Shown in pieces: positions 28,825 through 38,319 of a stretch of DNA of 64,000 nt. Below the pieces are notes generated by a model that saw nothing but the letters and a program-made list of their open reading frames with translations, did no database searches and was not told the origin of the DNA. The stretch comes from Paraburkholderia phenazinium (GTDB lineage: Bacteria; Pseudomonadota; Gammaproteobacteria; Burkholderiales; Burkholderiaceae). The translations under genes and the position numbers were made by a program. The DNA lies in contig NZ_FSRU01000001.1 of assembly GCF_900142845.1 (NCBI RefSeq), forward strand, positions 2,108,001 through 2,172,000. Direction: 5' to 3'. The first letter of the stretch is position 1. Every line of letters starts with the position of its first letter.

Positions 28825-30075
28825 TTGGAACACTATTCATTCTGGTCACTCGCAAAACATGCGTTGTCGGGCCACCGCAACTGGACGCCGGCGTGGCACT
28901 CCCGCGAACCGAAATCGCGGTACGACGTCGTCATCGTAGGTGGTGGAGGCCAAGGCCTCGCGACCGCGTACTACCTTGCGAAGAATCACGGCATTACGAA
29001 TGTCGCCGTGGTCGAAAAAGGGTGGCTCGGCGGTGGCAACACCGGCCGCAACACGACCGCCATCCGCTCGAACTACTTCTACAAGGAGTCGACGAATTTC
29101 TTCGAACGCTCGTTGAAGCTGTACGAAGGGCTGAGTAAGGAACTCAACTACAACATCATGCTGAGCCAAGGTGGAGCATTGACGCTTGCTCACAATCCGC
29201 AGCAGATGGACGGTCTCGAACGTTGGTCAAATTCCATCCAGTTGCAGGGTATTGACGCGGAGATGCTCGACCTGAACCAGATTCGCGAGTTCATGCCGGT
29301 GCTGGATACGGGTCCAGATGCGCGGTTTCCGATTCTTGGTGGCTTCATTCAGCGTCGCGCTGGTGTTGCGCGACATGACGCCGTGGCATGGGGCTATGCG
29401 CGAGGAGCGGACAATCTCGGCGTCGACATCGTCCAGAACTGTGAGGTCACAGGTCTGCGAGTGAGCGGTAATCGAATCAACGGCGTCGAGACGAAGCTTG
29501 GTTACATCGAAGCAGACAAGGTCGTGATCGCTGTTGCAGGCCACTCTTCGGTGCTGGGAAAGATGGCAGGCATTTCGTTGCCTATCAACAGCGTCGCGTT
29601 GCAGGCGATGGTCAGTGAACCGGTCAAACCTGTCCTCAGTGGCCTTATCGTCTCGCCGCTCGTGCACTGCTACGCCAGCCAGTCCGACAGGGGAGAAATT
29701 CTCATTGGCGGCCGTGCTGACGCCTATCCGTCGTATGGTCAGCGCGGAACATTACCGGCGCTGGAAGACACGCTGAGCGCTGCGCTAAATCTGTTCCCGT
29801 CTTTCAGCCGTCTCAAGCTGATGCGTCAGTGGGCTGGCATCGTCGACATTTCTCCAGACACGAGCCCGATTATCGGAAAGACACCGGTTATGGCGCTGTA
29901 TATCAGCACGGGTTGGGGAACAGGAGGCTTCAAGGCTATCCCGGTTGGCGGCGAGACGCTGGCCTATACGGTGGCCAATGACCGTCCACATGACCTCATT
30001 GAACCGTTCGGTCTGGACCGCTTCGCGACGGGGCGTTTCGTCAACGAAGCAGCAGCAGCTGGCGTTGACCATTAA
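28825..30075 (+). CDS. soxB: heterotetrameric sarcosine oxidase, beta subunit
   Basis: 416 residues, with an N-terminal dinucleotide fold GGGGQG at 39-44 followed by LATAYYLAKNHG and WLGGGNTGRNTTAIRSNY, typical for SoxB. This subunit holds the substrate site and the covalent FMN shared with alpha. A TTG start at 28825 is used because GAAGAGG sits 6 nt upstream and the N-terminus HYSFWSLAKHAL is family-typical. It follows purU and precedes soxD by 12 nt. The enzyme oxidises sarcosine to glycine and passes the methyl to tetrahydrofolate. Confidence 0.93.
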   Translation: MEHYSFWSLAKHALSGHRNWTPAWHSREPKSRYDVVIVGGGGQGLATAYYLAKNHGITNVAVVEKGWLGGGNTGRNTTAIRSNYFYKESTNFFERSLKLYEGLSKELNYNIMLSQGGALTLAHNPQQMDGLERWSNSIQLQGIDAEMLDLNQIREFMPVLDTGPDARFPILGGFIQRRAGVARHDAVAWGYARGADNLGVDIVQNCEVTGLRVSGNRINGVETKLGYIEADKVVIAVAGHSSVLGKMAGISLPINSVALQAMVSEPVKPVLSGLIVSPLVHCYASQSDRGEILIGGRADAYPSYGQRGTLPALEDTLSAALNLFPSFSRLKLMRQWAGIVDISPDTSPIIGKTPVMALYISTGWGTGGFKAIPVGGETLAYTVANDRPHDLIEPFGLDRFATGRFVNEAAAAGVDH

Positions 30076-30087
30076 GCGAGAAGAATC

Positions 30088-30408
30088 ATGTTACGCATCC
30101 AATGTCCGTTTTGCTGCAGCACGCGAGACGAAGACGAATTCACTTACGGCGGACCGTATGAACGCGTCCGTCCGACCGCGCCGCAGGAACTGTCGGACCA
30201 GCAATGGGCTGATTTTATGTTCACGCGCGATAACACGCGTGGCAGATCGCTTGAGCGCTGGCGCCATACATTCGGCTGCCGGCAGTGGTTCGGCATCGAG
30301 CGTGACACAGTGAGTCATGAACTGCTGCGTGTTTTCACGTTTGCTGAAGTTCCTCGCACTGGCATACCCGCCACTCCTAAGGAAGGAGGCCTGCATGAAG
30401 CCGCTTGA
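30088..30408 (+). CDS. soxD: sarcosine oxidase, delta subunit
   Basis: 106 residues. It is the small zinc-binding subunit with ligands Cys6-x2-Cys9 (CPFC) and His60/Cys64 (RHTFGC), and the usual FTYGGPY segment. It overlaps the start of soxA by 14 nt, showing tight coupling in the soxBDAG order. Confidence 0.93.
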   Translation: MLRIQCPFCCSTRDEDEFTYGGPYERVRPTAPQELSDQQWADFMFTRDNTRGRSLERWRHTFGCRQWFGIERDTVSHELLRVFTFAEVPRTGIPATPKEGGLHEAA

Positions 30409-33394
30409 CCGCGTACCCGTGTTCGGCCGTCCAGCTAACGAACCACGTCGTAAAGTCCAGTTCACGTTCGACGGAAAATCCTACGAGGGCCTGGAAGGCG
30501 ATAGTCTTGCGGCGGCTCTCCTCGCCAACGGCGTTGACATCGTTGGGCGCAGCTTCAAGCTGCATCGCCCCCGAGGCATCATGGCCAGTGGCGTCGAAGA
30601 ACCCAACGGCCTTGTGCAGCTTGAGTCGGGCCAGTTCGACGAGCCGAACGCCCGCTCGACGATGGTGCCGTTATACGACGGTCTACGGGCATCGAGCCAG
30701 AACGCCTGGCCGAACGCAGAGCACGACGTGCTTGGCATCATGGACCGATTCGCCAAAGTACTGCCCGCATCGTTTTACTACAAGTCGATGATGTGGCCAA
30801 ACTGGCACTTCTATGAGCGCTTTGTGCGTCCTATCGCGGGACTTGGCAAAGCGCCAAAGGAACCGGACGCCCAGAACTACCATAAGCGCAACATCCACTG
30901 TGATGTCCTGATTGCGGGCGGTGGGCCCGCGGGCTTGTCAGCTGCGTTGGCCGCAGGCAAGTCCGGTCTGCGCGTTATTCTCATGGACGACCGAGAGCAT
31001 TTCGGTGGCTCGTTGCTGGGAGAGCGATTCAAGCTGGACGGCGTTCCTGGCGTAGAGTGGGTACAGAGGACTGTTGCCACGCTCGCACAAATGCCGAACG
31101 TGCAGTTGATGCCGCGCACGAACGTGAGCGGATATTACGAGAACAACTTTCTGGTTGCGTCAGAGCGAGTTCGCAACCACCTCGGACCGAAGGGACAGAG
31201 TGGCAAGCTGCGCGAACGTCTATGGCGTATCCGCTCGCGTTCAGTGATTCTGGCTACGGGCGCCATCGAACGCCCTCTTGTGTTCGCGAATAACGACCGC
31301 CCTGGCGTCATGCTCGCTTCCGCAGTGCGAACGTATGTGAACCGGTTTGGTGTTGTGCCTGGCTCGCGTATCGTCGTTGCCACGAACAATGACGACGCTT
31401 ATCGCACCGCAATCGACTTGCGTACGGTGGGCGTCCAGTCACTGACGGTCGTTGATACACGATCCAAGGTCGCGGATGAACTGACGCGCGACATGAAACA
31501 GCGTGGCATCAGCCACTACGTCGGCTACAGCATTCGCGACGTCGTGGGCAGCCGGAAGGTCAAGGCGGTGAAGCTGTCGCGTCATCTCGGCGGCGGCAGG
31601 CTTGCAGAGGACACTACGGTAGTTGAGTGTGATACCGTGGCCATGTCGAGCGGCTGGACGCCGACTATCCATCTCTACAGCCAGGCGGGCGGGTCACTCG
31701 AATTCAGGGACTGGCTGGCGTGTCTCGTACCCAAATCGTGTTCACAGGAGGTTCAGGTCGTCGGCGCGGCGAACGGCGCGTTTTCTCTGCCTGAATGCAT
31801 CCAGGAGGGTATTGATGCGGGGCAGAACGCCGCGGAAAAACTCGGAGCCAAGGTCACGTCAAAAGTGGCTATGCCGAAGACACACAGCGCGGACCGCGAA
31901 TTACTGCGGATTGAACCGTATTGGTACACCCGAAGCGCGCGTACGGACAAGCAATGGCTCGACTTCCAGTACGACGTCAAGGTATCCGACGTGGAACTGG
32001 CGATGCGAGAAAACTTCGTCTCCGTCGAACACGTGAAACGCTACACCACGGGTGGCATGAGCGTGGACCAAGGCAAGTCGAGCAACTTCAATATTCTGGC
32101 CATCATGGCAGAACTGAGTGGTAAGCCTATCGCCAAGGTGGGCACTACGCGTTTTCGGCCGCCTTATCAGCCCGTAACCATTGGAGCGTTCGCCGGCAAC
32201 ACAGTGGGTGAATTGTACGCCCCGTGGCAAACGCTCCATGCAGCGGTCTCGCACACGGCCTCTCAAGCGCGTTTCGGCGATTACGGATGGCGCCGACCGG
32301 ACTATTATCCACAGGGGCAGGAAGATATCGTCGCTGCAACACGCCGCGAGGTACTGGCCGTTCGCAATGGTGTGGGTATGTTTGACGGCTCGCCTCTTGG
32401 CAAGATTGAGGTGAAAGGTCCGGACGCCGCAACCTTCCTCAACCGGGTGTACGTGAATAATCTCGCCAGTTTGAAGCCCGGTTTCGCGCGCTATGCGATG
32501 CTCACCAACGACAACGGTGTGCTTATCGACGACGGCGTGGTCGTGCGCCTTGCGGAGGACCACTACCTTGTGCATGCGACGAGCGGCGCTGTGGCACGGG
32601 TATTCCTGCTGTTGGAAGAACACCTTCAGTGTGAATGGCCGGAACTTCGCGTCCACATCAACAACGTCACCACACAGTGGGCAAACGTCACGCTGTCTGG
32701 GCCGAAAGCTCGTCAGGTACTGCAGCAATTCGAATCAGACATCGACTTCTCGGCTGAGAGCTTCCCCCACATGCACTTCCGTACTGGCAAACTCACGGGC
32801 GTTCCTGTTCGTATCCTGCGGGCAAGCTTTACGGGCGAAGTGACCTTCGAAGTCTCGATTGCCAGTCGCTATGCGAAGTCGCTTTGGGACCATATCGCGA
32901 AAGCCGGGCAGCCGTTTGATATCACGCCCTACGGTATCGAAGCTCTCGAAGTGATGCGCACCGAAAAAGGCTACCTGCACGTCGGCGCTGATACCGATGG
33001 GAACTCGAATCCGCTGGACATCGGCTGGGCGAAGGTGATTGAGAAAAAAGCCGATGACTTTATCGGTCGACGGTCTCTCCAGCGTCCAGCAGACAGAGAA
33101 GCCGGTCGACTTGAATTCGTCGGACTGGAATCTGTTGACCCGAAAGTGGCACTGACGGTAGGTGGGCATTTCGTCGACGACGCGAGCGCGAAAATTCCTG
33201 CCGCCTCGCATGGCTACGTCACCTCTGCCTGCATGAGCCCGATGCTGAACAAGGCAATCGGATTGGGCATCCTGCGCAACGGCGCTTCCCGCATTGGCGA
33301 AGTCGTGAACATCTATGCAAAAGGCAAGATGACGACAGCTCGTGTTGTTCCGACGGCACATTTTGACCCAAAAGGAGAGCGTCTCAATGGATAA
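30395..33394 (+). CDS. soxA: sarcosine oxidase, alpha subunit
   Basis: 999 residues, normal length. It has an N-terminal 2Fe-2S-like ferredoxin-derived domain without the cysteines (FTFDGKSYEGLEGDSLAAAL), an NAD(+)/FAD disulfide-reductase-type region (GGGPAGLSAALAAGKSGLRV near 175), and a C-terminal GcvT folate domain from about 590. The start at 30395 has AGGAGG 5 nt upstream; the longer frame overlaps soxD and is rejected. The folate domain forms 5,10-methylene-THF from the sarcosine methyl. It overlaps soxG by 8 nt. Confidence 0.94.
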   Translation: MKPLDRVPVFGRPANEPRRKVQFTFDGKSYEGLEGDSLAAALLANGVDIVGRSFKLHRPRGIMASGVEEPNGLVQLESGQFDEPNARSTMVPLYDGLRASSQNAWPNAEHDVLGIMDRFAKVLPASFYYKSMMWPNWHFYERFVRPIAGLGKAPKEPDAQNYHKRNIHCDVLIAGGGPAGLSAALAAGKSGLRVILMDDREHFGGSLLGERFKLDGVPGVEWVQRTVATLAQMPNVQLMPRTNVSGYYENNFLVASERVRNHLGPKGQSGKLRERLWRIRSRSVILATGAIERPLVFANNDRPGVMLASAVRTYVNRFGVVPGSRIVVATNNDDAYRTAIDLRTVGVQSLTVVDTRSKVADELTRDMKQRGISHYVGYSIRDVVGSRKVKAVKLSRHLGGGRLAEDTTVVECDTVAMSSGWTPTIHLYSQAGGSLEFRDWLACLVPKSCSQEVQVVGAANGAFSLPECIQEGIDAGQNAAEKLGAKVTSKVAMPKTHSADRELLRIEPYWYTRSARTDKQWLDFQYDVKVSDVELAMRENFVSVEHVKRYTTGGMSVDQGKSSNFNILAIMAELSGKPIAKVGTTRFRPPYQPVTIGAFAGNTVGELYAPWQTLHAAVSHTASQARFGDYGWRRPDYYPQGQEDIVAATRREVLAVRNGVGMFDGSPLGKIEVKGPDAATFLNRVYVNNLASLKPGFARYAMLTNDNGVLIDDGVVVRLAEDHYLVHATSGAVARVFLLLEEHLQCEWPELRVHINNVTTQWANVTLSGPKARQVLQQFESDIDFSAESFPHMHFRTGKLTGVPVRILRASFTGEVTFEVSIASRYAKSLWDHIAKAGQPFDITPYGIEALEVMRTEKGYLHVGADTDGNSNPLDIGWAKVIEKKADDFIGRRSLQRPADREAGRLEFVGLESVDPKVALTVGGHFVDDASAKIPAASHGYVTSACMSPMLNKAIGLGILRNGASRIGEVVNIYAKGKMTTARVVPTAHFDPKGERLNG

Positions 33395-33980
33395 GCTAAT
33401 CGCACGTACGACCGTATCTCCAAATTTTTTCAGCGAAAGCCTGTTCCCGGTCCGATTCCCGTCATTACACGTATCCGAACTGCCGCTCTCAGGCATTATC
33501 CGGATCCAAGGCAGCTCTGAGAGCCGCGCGTTTCGTTCTGGCGTAGCATCTACACTTGGCGTTCAACTGCCGGCCCCTGAGCGGGTGTCCGGGGGTGGTG
33601 ACGTCAAGCTCGCATGGGCCGGTCCGCACGAGTATCTCTGCTTCTGTTCGCTCGAAAACGAGGAAAAGTGCAAGTCGATGCTGGAAGAGGCGCTGGCTGG
33701 CGAATTCGCAACGGTGACCGTGGTTTCGGATAGCCGCGTCGCTTTCTTCGTTGCTGCCGAAGATGCTCCTGCTTTGGTTGCCAAGGGCTGTTCGATTGAC
33801 ATGCATCCGTCCGGCTTTGCTGCGGGCCATGTCGTGACGACCCGATTTGCTGGGCTGCCTGCGATGTTGGTGCATCGTAATGTCAGCGAGTACGTTCTCT
33901 ACTTTGACGTCGCCTACACAGAGTTCATTGTGAAGTGGTTGATGGACGCGGCCGAGGAATTCGCGGAACATGCCGCATGA
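33387..33980 (+). CDS. soxG: sarcosine oxidase, gamma subunit
   Basis: 197 residues of the SoxG family (SGIIRIQGSSESRAF, WAGPHEYLCF, VVSDSRVAFFVAA, ASRGCSIDMHP-like segment). It is a structural subunit resembling a GcvT lobe. The ATG at 33387 overlaps the soxA stop and follows AAAGGAG. It is the last gene of the purU-soxBDAG operon; an 8-bp inverted repeat (34009-34045) follows, without a clear T-run. Confidence 0.9.
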   Translation: MDKLIARTTVSPNFFSESLFPVRFPSLHVSELPLSGIIRIQGSSESRAFRSGVASTLGVQLPAPERVSGGGDVKLAWAGPHEYLCFCSLENEEKCKSMLEEALAGEFATVTVVSDSRVAFFVAAEDAPALVAKGCSIDMHPSGFAAGHVVTTRFAGLPAMLVHRNVSEYVLYFDVAYTEFIVKWLMDAAEEFAEHAA

Positions 33981-34094
33981 GTTGAAAGTGCGCAAGCGGT
34001 AACGCGAGGCCTGCTGTGCGTGTTTATTTCCGGGAATCAGCAGGCGCAGCGACAGTGCTATGCTTTCCGGCGATGAAACTCAGATTGGGCACCG

Positions 34095-34724
34095 ATGCCG
34101 CGGGAAATGATTGGCGAAAAGGCAACGAAGAGGATGACAAAGGCGGCACGACCGGTCGTTGACCGGGAGGTGTGGCTCGACGCTGCGCGGTCCATACTCA
34201 TCGAACAAGGAGTCGATGCGGTCAAGGTCGAGCCACTGGCGTCCATGCTTGAAATCAGCCGCAGCAGCTTCTACTGGCACTTCAAGAACCGCCAGGATCT
34301 GCTCGACGCGCTCATCGAATATTGGACAGAAGTGAACGACCGTGTCCTGCGGTCGCTGGTCGAGCCACACGAGTCGGACCCCAAGGGGCGCGAAGAATTA
34401 GCAAAACTCCGGCTTCGACAACTGATGATGCTTTTCATTGATGAACGCCAGTTCTCGTCGGAGTTCGACATGGCGATGCGAGAATGGGCCCGGAAGGACG
34501 CGGCCGTAGCGAAAGAGGTTGCCCGCATCGACCGGCAACGTATCGCTCACCTGCAGAAGATCTTTCAGGCTATGGGACATTCAAAGCCCGATAGCCTTAT
34601 ACGCGCGAAAATTCTCTACTTCCACCAGCTCGGCTATTACCTCACCGGCATCAAGGAAAGCGACGCAGTCCGCAAGCGCGTCGCCCCTCGCTACCTGGAG
34701 GTGCTCAGCGGCATCAAGCTTTAA
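34095..34724 (+). CDS. TetR-family transcriptional regulator
   Basis: 209 residues. The N-terminal TetR helix-turn-helix (DREVWLDAARSILIEQGVDAV, VEPLASMLEISRSSFYWHF) is at about 22-70, then a C-terminal helical domain. In-frame ATGs at 34107 and 34134 are possible alternatives, the last with GAAGAGG too close to be ideal. It lies after soxG on the same strand with a 114-bp gap and is convergent with the tyrosine aminotransferase gene. Its target is not evident. Confidence 0.83.
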   Translation: MPREMIGEKATKRMTKAARPVVDREVWLDAARSILIEQGVDAVKVEPLASMLEISRSSFYWHFKNRQDLLDALIEYWTEVNDRVLRSLVEPHESDPKGREELAKLRLRQLMMLFIDERQFSSEFDMAMREWARKDAAVAKEVARIDRQRIAHLQKIFQAMGHSKPDSLIRAKILYFHQLGYYLTGIKESDAVRKRVAPRYLEVLSGIKL

Positions 34725-34759
34725 CGCTGAGCCTGCGTCAAAAAAGCGGCGGCGGACTG

Positions 34760-35950
34760 TCAGCGCACAACCTTTGCGAAGGCGTCAGCTACGTACTCGA
34801 CGTTATTTTCATTGAGCCCCGCGACGCAAATCCGCCCTGTCCCAGCTGCGTACACGCCAAAGTCTGACTTCAGCGCCGCAACCTCCTGCGTGCTGAGTCC
34901 GGTGTAGGCGAACATTCCCCGTTGCTTCACGATATGGTCGAAGTTCCGTGCCGGGACGGCAACCGACAGAGCTGTATGCAGCTTTCGGCGCATATCAATG
35001 ATTCGAGCGCGCATCGCTTCCAACTCATCAAGCCATTGTCTTTGCAACGTGTCATCCGTCAGAACAGTGGCAATCAGCCGCATTCCGTGGGTCGGCGGCG
35101 ACGAATAGTTTCGTCGAATCGTGAACTTCAATTGCCCGAGTACGTTAGCCGTTTGAGCAGAGTCGGCGCAATGCACGGTCAGGGCACCCGCTCGCTCACC
35201 ATACAGTGAGAAAATCTTTGAGAACGAGCTGCTGACCAAAAAGTTACGTCGCCGTCGCGCGAGCTCGCGCACGACGTACGCATCGCTCTCAAGTCCCTCA
35301 GCGAAGCCCTGATAGGCCATATCTACGAAGGGTATGAGATTACGCTCGTCGATAACGTCGAGAATCTGGTTCCATTGCGGACGGCTCGGGTCAACGCCTG
35401 TCGGGTTATGACAGCACGGATGCAGCAGAACGATGTCTTGCGGCTTCAGGCGTCGCAGGTCCGCCAGCATTGCTTCGAAGTCGAGTCCCTTGGTATTCGC
35501 GTCATAGTAGCGATATCGCCCGACCTTGAATCCCGCGCCATCGAAGATGCCGATGTGGTTATCCCAGGTTGGGTCGCTCACGAACACGGAGCTTTCCGGA
35601 AAGTGCTGTCTTAGAAAGTCGGCGCCTACCTTGAGTGCTCCGCTCCCACCGACGGACTGGACTATTGCCAGGGAGTCCCGTAGGGATTCAACCTGAGGTC
35701 CGAACAGCAATCCCGCAACCTGAGAGCGATAACCAACGTCGCCTTCAATTGGTAGGTACGACGTAGGTGCATTCGCAGAAAATACCCGTTCAGCGGAGGC
35801 TCGGACAGAGCGAAGTACGGGAATGTTGCCTTCGTTGTCGTAGTAAATGCCGACGCCAAGGTTGACCTTCCCGGAGCGAGGGTCGAGCGCATACGTCTCC
35901 ATCAAACCCAGGATAGGGTCGCCAGCAAAAGGTAGAACGTGTGAAAACAT
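34760..35950 (-). CDS. tyrB: aromatic amino acid aminotransferase
   Basis: 396-residue class-I PLP aminotransferase of the aspartate/tyrosine group (Igamma): YLPIEGDVGYR, LLHPCCHNPTGVDP, the PLP lysine Lys245 in SSSFSKIFSLYGERAG, and the carboxylate Arg near 370. Placed in an operon behind HPPD, it should convert tyrosine to 4-hydroxyphenylpyruvate, the HPPD substrate. Specificity for tyrosine over aspartate is inferred from this linkage. Confidence 0.88.
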   Translation of the reverse strand: MFSHVLPFAGDPILGLMETYALDPRSGKVNLGVGIYYDNEGNIPVLRSVRASAERVFSANAPTSYLPIEGDVGYRSQVAGLLFGPQVESLRDSLAIVQSVGGSGALKVGADFLRQHFPESSVFVSDPTWDNHIGIFDGAGFKVGRYRYYDANTKGLDFEAMLADLRRLKPQDIVLLHPCCHNPTGVDPSRPQWNQILDVIDERNLIPFVDMAYQGFAEGLESDAYVVRELARRRRNFLVSSSFSKIFSLYGERAGALTVHCADSAQTANVLGQLKFTIRRNYSSPPTHGMRLIATVLTDDTLQRQWLDELEAMRARIIDMRRKLHTALSVAVPARNFDHIVKQRGMFAYTGLSTQEVAALKSDFGVYAAGTGRICVAGLNENNVEYVADAFAKVVR

Positions 35951-36016
35951 CGTCGTTTCCTAAAGAGTGGTCAACAACCTGCGTTTCGCGCCGGGTATCA
36001 GCGCGATGGTGCGGTT

Positions 36017-36370
36017 TCATTGCAGTGTTCTCGCGTCGCCGGGCCGACTTTCGCTTACGGCCGTACCAGACCTCGAATTCACCACTTCAATAGAAGCAAG
36101 AACAATCGGAGCGCGGAGCAGCGCGCATAGAGCGCGGTCGATAAAGGTAGACGCTGAGGGGTTGCCCGCCTCAAGTAAAGAATCGCGCATCACGTTGTAG
36201 TCAACGACTTTCGCAAAATCGTCGCCGCAGGAATCCGAGTCTTCGTAACGGACATAAATCTCGACGTTAACCAGTAACCATTCTGCGCAACTGGCGGTGT
36301 CGGTACACCGCCAGTTGCGCAGAAAGAGCCGCCTGCAAACAATCGAAAGCTCGCCGACAACAATGTTCAT
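36017..36370 (-). CDS. FolB/FolX-like (dihydroneopterin aldolase/epimerase) family protein
   Basis: 117 residues, with the T-fold pattern of dihydroneopterin aldolases and epimerases: WLLVNVEIYVRYEDSDSCGD, then DDFAKVVDYNVMRDSLLE, then a helix and an IEVV strand. The lysine usually found in the last strand of FolB is not evident (SRSG instead of K.G), so the activity may differ. It begins 10 nt after the hpd stop, with AAGG in that stop region as ribosome site, and precedes tyrB by 66 nt. A role in pterin supply or repair for aromatic hydroxylation is an inference. Confidence 0.7.
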   Translation of the reverse strand: MNIVVGELSIVCRRLFLRNWRCTDTASCAEWLLVNVEIYVRYEDSDSCGDDFAKVVDYNVMRDSLLEAGNPSASTFIDRALCALLRAPIVLASIEVVNSRSGTAVSESRPGDARTLQ

Positions 36371-36380
36371 GCATCGAGCC

Positions 36381-37454
36381 TTAAACCTTCAGCGCGCCCC
36401 GGTCGATCTGGTCGCGCTCGATGGATTGGAACAGCGCCTTGAAGTTACCTTCGCCGAATCCATCATCGCCCTTGCGCTGGATGAATTCGAAGAATACGGG
36501 TCCGAGTACAGTTTTCGAGAAAATCTGCAGGAGAAGACGGGGCCTGCCCTCTTCGACCTTGCCATCGAGCAGAATGCCTCGAGCCTCCAGTTCCGCGACC
36601 GGCTGTCCGTGGTCCGGCACGCGTGTGTCGAGTGCCTCGTAGTAATATTTATTCGGCGCCGACATGAGCGGCACGCCCGATGCCCTCAGCGTGTCGATGA
36701 CGGCAAGAATGTCGTCAGTGAGAAGCGCAATATGCTGAATTCCTTCTCCGTTGAAGGCCATCAGGAACTCTTCAATCTGGCCGCCACCTTTAGCGGACTC
36801 CTCGTTCAACGGAATGCGAATTTTGCCATCAGGTGCTGTCATCGCGCGGGACGTCAAGCCCGTGTATTCACCCGAGATGTCGAAGTAGCGGATTTCGCGG
36901 AAGTTGAATAGGTTCTCGTAAAACTTCGCCCAGTGCGCCATGCGGCCGCGATAGACGTTGTGCGTCAGATGGTCGATGAGCTTCAGTCCGTGTCCGACGG
37001 GATGGCGGTCCACACCCTCAACGTACTCGAAATCGATGTCATAGATCGACTTGCCATCTTCGTACCGGTCAATCAGATAGATGGGCGCGCCGGCAATACC
37101 CTTGATTGCGGGCAGCTTCAGCTCCATCGGACCCGTGGCAATTTCAATTGGCTCGGCTCCGAGTTCCAGTGCACGGGCATAGGCTTGATGTGAGTCTTTG
37201 ACCCGGAAGCCCATGCCGCATGCGCTGGGACCATGTTCGGCTGCAAAGTAAGCTGCCCGACTCTTCGGTTCGCGGTCGACGATGAAGTTGATATCGCCCT
37301 GGCGATACAGGACTACGTCTTTCGAACGGTGACGAGCCACAAGGGTGAAGCCCATGCACTCGAACAGCGGCTCGAGGACGTTCGGCTGGGGGGACGCAAA
37401 CTCGACGAATTCGAAGCCACAGAGGTTCATCGGGTTTTCAAACAAGTCTGCCAT
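36381..37454 (-). CDS. hpd: 4-hydroxyphenylpyruvate dioxygenase
   Basis: 357 residues made of two vicinal-oxygen-chelate halves. The iron ligands match the Pseudomonas enzyme in position: His162 ([13 protein letters not shown]), His241 ([11 protein letters not shown]) and Glu323 ([10 protein letters not shown], with the gating C-terminal helix beyond). The start [10 protein letters not shown] at 37454 follows GAAGAG by 7 nt; a longer frame to 37562 overlaps the promoter. The product is homogentisate, whose further breakdown genes are not in the window. Divergent from the Lrp-type regulator. Confidence 0.95.
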   Translation of the reverse strand: MADLFENPMNLCGFEFVEFASPQPNVLEPLFECMGFTLVARHRSKDVVLYRQGDINFIVDREPKSRAAYFAAEHGPSACGMGFRVKDSHQAYARALELGAEPIEIATGPMELKLPAIKGIAGAPIYLIDRYEDGKSIYDIDFEYVEGVDRHPVGHGLKLIDHLTHNVYRGRMAHWAKFYENLFNFREIRYFDISGEYTGLTSRAMTAPDGKIRIPLNEESAKGGGQIEEFLMAFNGEGIQHIALLTDDILAVIDTLRASGVPLMSAPNKYYYEALDTRVPDHGQPVAELEARGILLDGKVEEGRPRLLLQIFSKTVLGPVFFEFIQRKGDDGFGEGNFKALFQSIERDQIDRGALKV

Positions 37455-37598
37455 GACGATACTCTTCTGCAAAGTGGAAAGGGCTTCGGGTTTGCACGAA
37501 ATCCAATTTCGTTTAGGCGCATGTCCTTGCACCGCGTCGCTGCCTATCAATTCACGACACAATGCGCGCTTGATGCAAACAAGTTTAGAATCTCTGCC

Positions 37599-37615
37599 AT
37601 GAAATAAGATTTCAT
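37599..37615. promoter_or_regulatory. palindrome in the hpd/lrp divergent promoter region
   Basis: ATGAAAT-AAG-ATTTCAT, a perfect 7-bp inverted repeat, is centred between hpd (start 37454) and the Lrp-type gene (start 37673). The size and AT-rich centre are typical of AsnC/Lrp-family sites, so it is a candidate operator for both genes. Confidence 0.5.
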
Positions 37616-37672
37616 TGTTCCACCCTGAAAACCCGAATTTTCACATTTATATTTCGTTTACGAGGTATCCGA

Positions 37673-38143
37673 ATGGCCGCCCTGCAACTCGACCGCATCG
37701 ATATGAGGCTGCTGGCTGCGCTCCAGGAGAACGGGCGAGCGACCAACCTCGAACTCGCCGAAACCATCAAGCTGTCACCGGCGCAAACGCTCAGACGTCA
37801 TCGACGTCTGGAAGAAATCGGACTAATCAGGCGCTACGAAACCCGGCTCGACCCAGCGAGCCTGGGGCTGGGTGTCGTAGCGTTCATACAGGTCACGATG
37901 GAGCGCGGTCACATCCGCGACCTCAGCAAGTTCATCAAACTTGTTGGAGACCTGCCGCAGGTGCTGGAATGCTTTTCGGTAACCGGTGAAATCGACTACA
38001 TGCTTAAAGTCGTGGAGAGAGACCTGAAGTCACTGTCCAGCTTTCTTCTTGACACTCTGATGCGCATCCCCGGTGTCAGCGCAGTGAACTCGACCGTATG
38101 CCTCGACGAAATCAAGAGCACCACCGCCCTGCCACTCTTCTGA
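37673..38143 (+). CDS. Lrp/AsnC-family regulator of tyrosine catabolism
   Basis: 156 residues: an N-terminal AsnC helix-turn-helix (LDRIDMRLLAALQENGRATN, then LSPAQTLRRHRRLEEIGLI) and a C-terminal RAM effector domain (VVAFIQVTMERG to IKSTTALPL). GAGGT precedes the ATG. It is transcribed away from hpd, so it likely activates or represses the hpd-folX-like-tyrB operon in response to an aromatic amino acid (context inference; HpdR-type regulators behave this way in relatives). Confidence 0.9.
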   Translation: MAALQLDRIDMRLLAALQENGRATNLELAETIKLSPAQTLRRHRRLEEIGLIRRYETRLDPASLGLGVVAFIQVTMERGHIRDLSKFIKLVGDLPQVLECFSVTGEIDYMLKVVERDLKSLSSFLLDTLMRIPGVSAVNSTVCLDEIKSTTALPLF

Positions 38144-38319
38144 GTTCCCATCTGAGCGTCTACCGACGTCTCCTGAAGCATGGGCAAATGTCGCCCAAAC
38201 TTCAGCATGTATCGGCCACTATTTATCCTGCTTGACCTAATGTACAGAAATGTCCATTATGCGCGTGAGGACGAATTGGACCCGTGCGGTCACGGGCGAT
38301 CGCGTGTGAGGAACTGGAC

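Noticed and set aside
36297..36911. 204-codon plus-strand frame
   Set aside because: Antisense to hpd, whose iron ligands and length are unmistakable.
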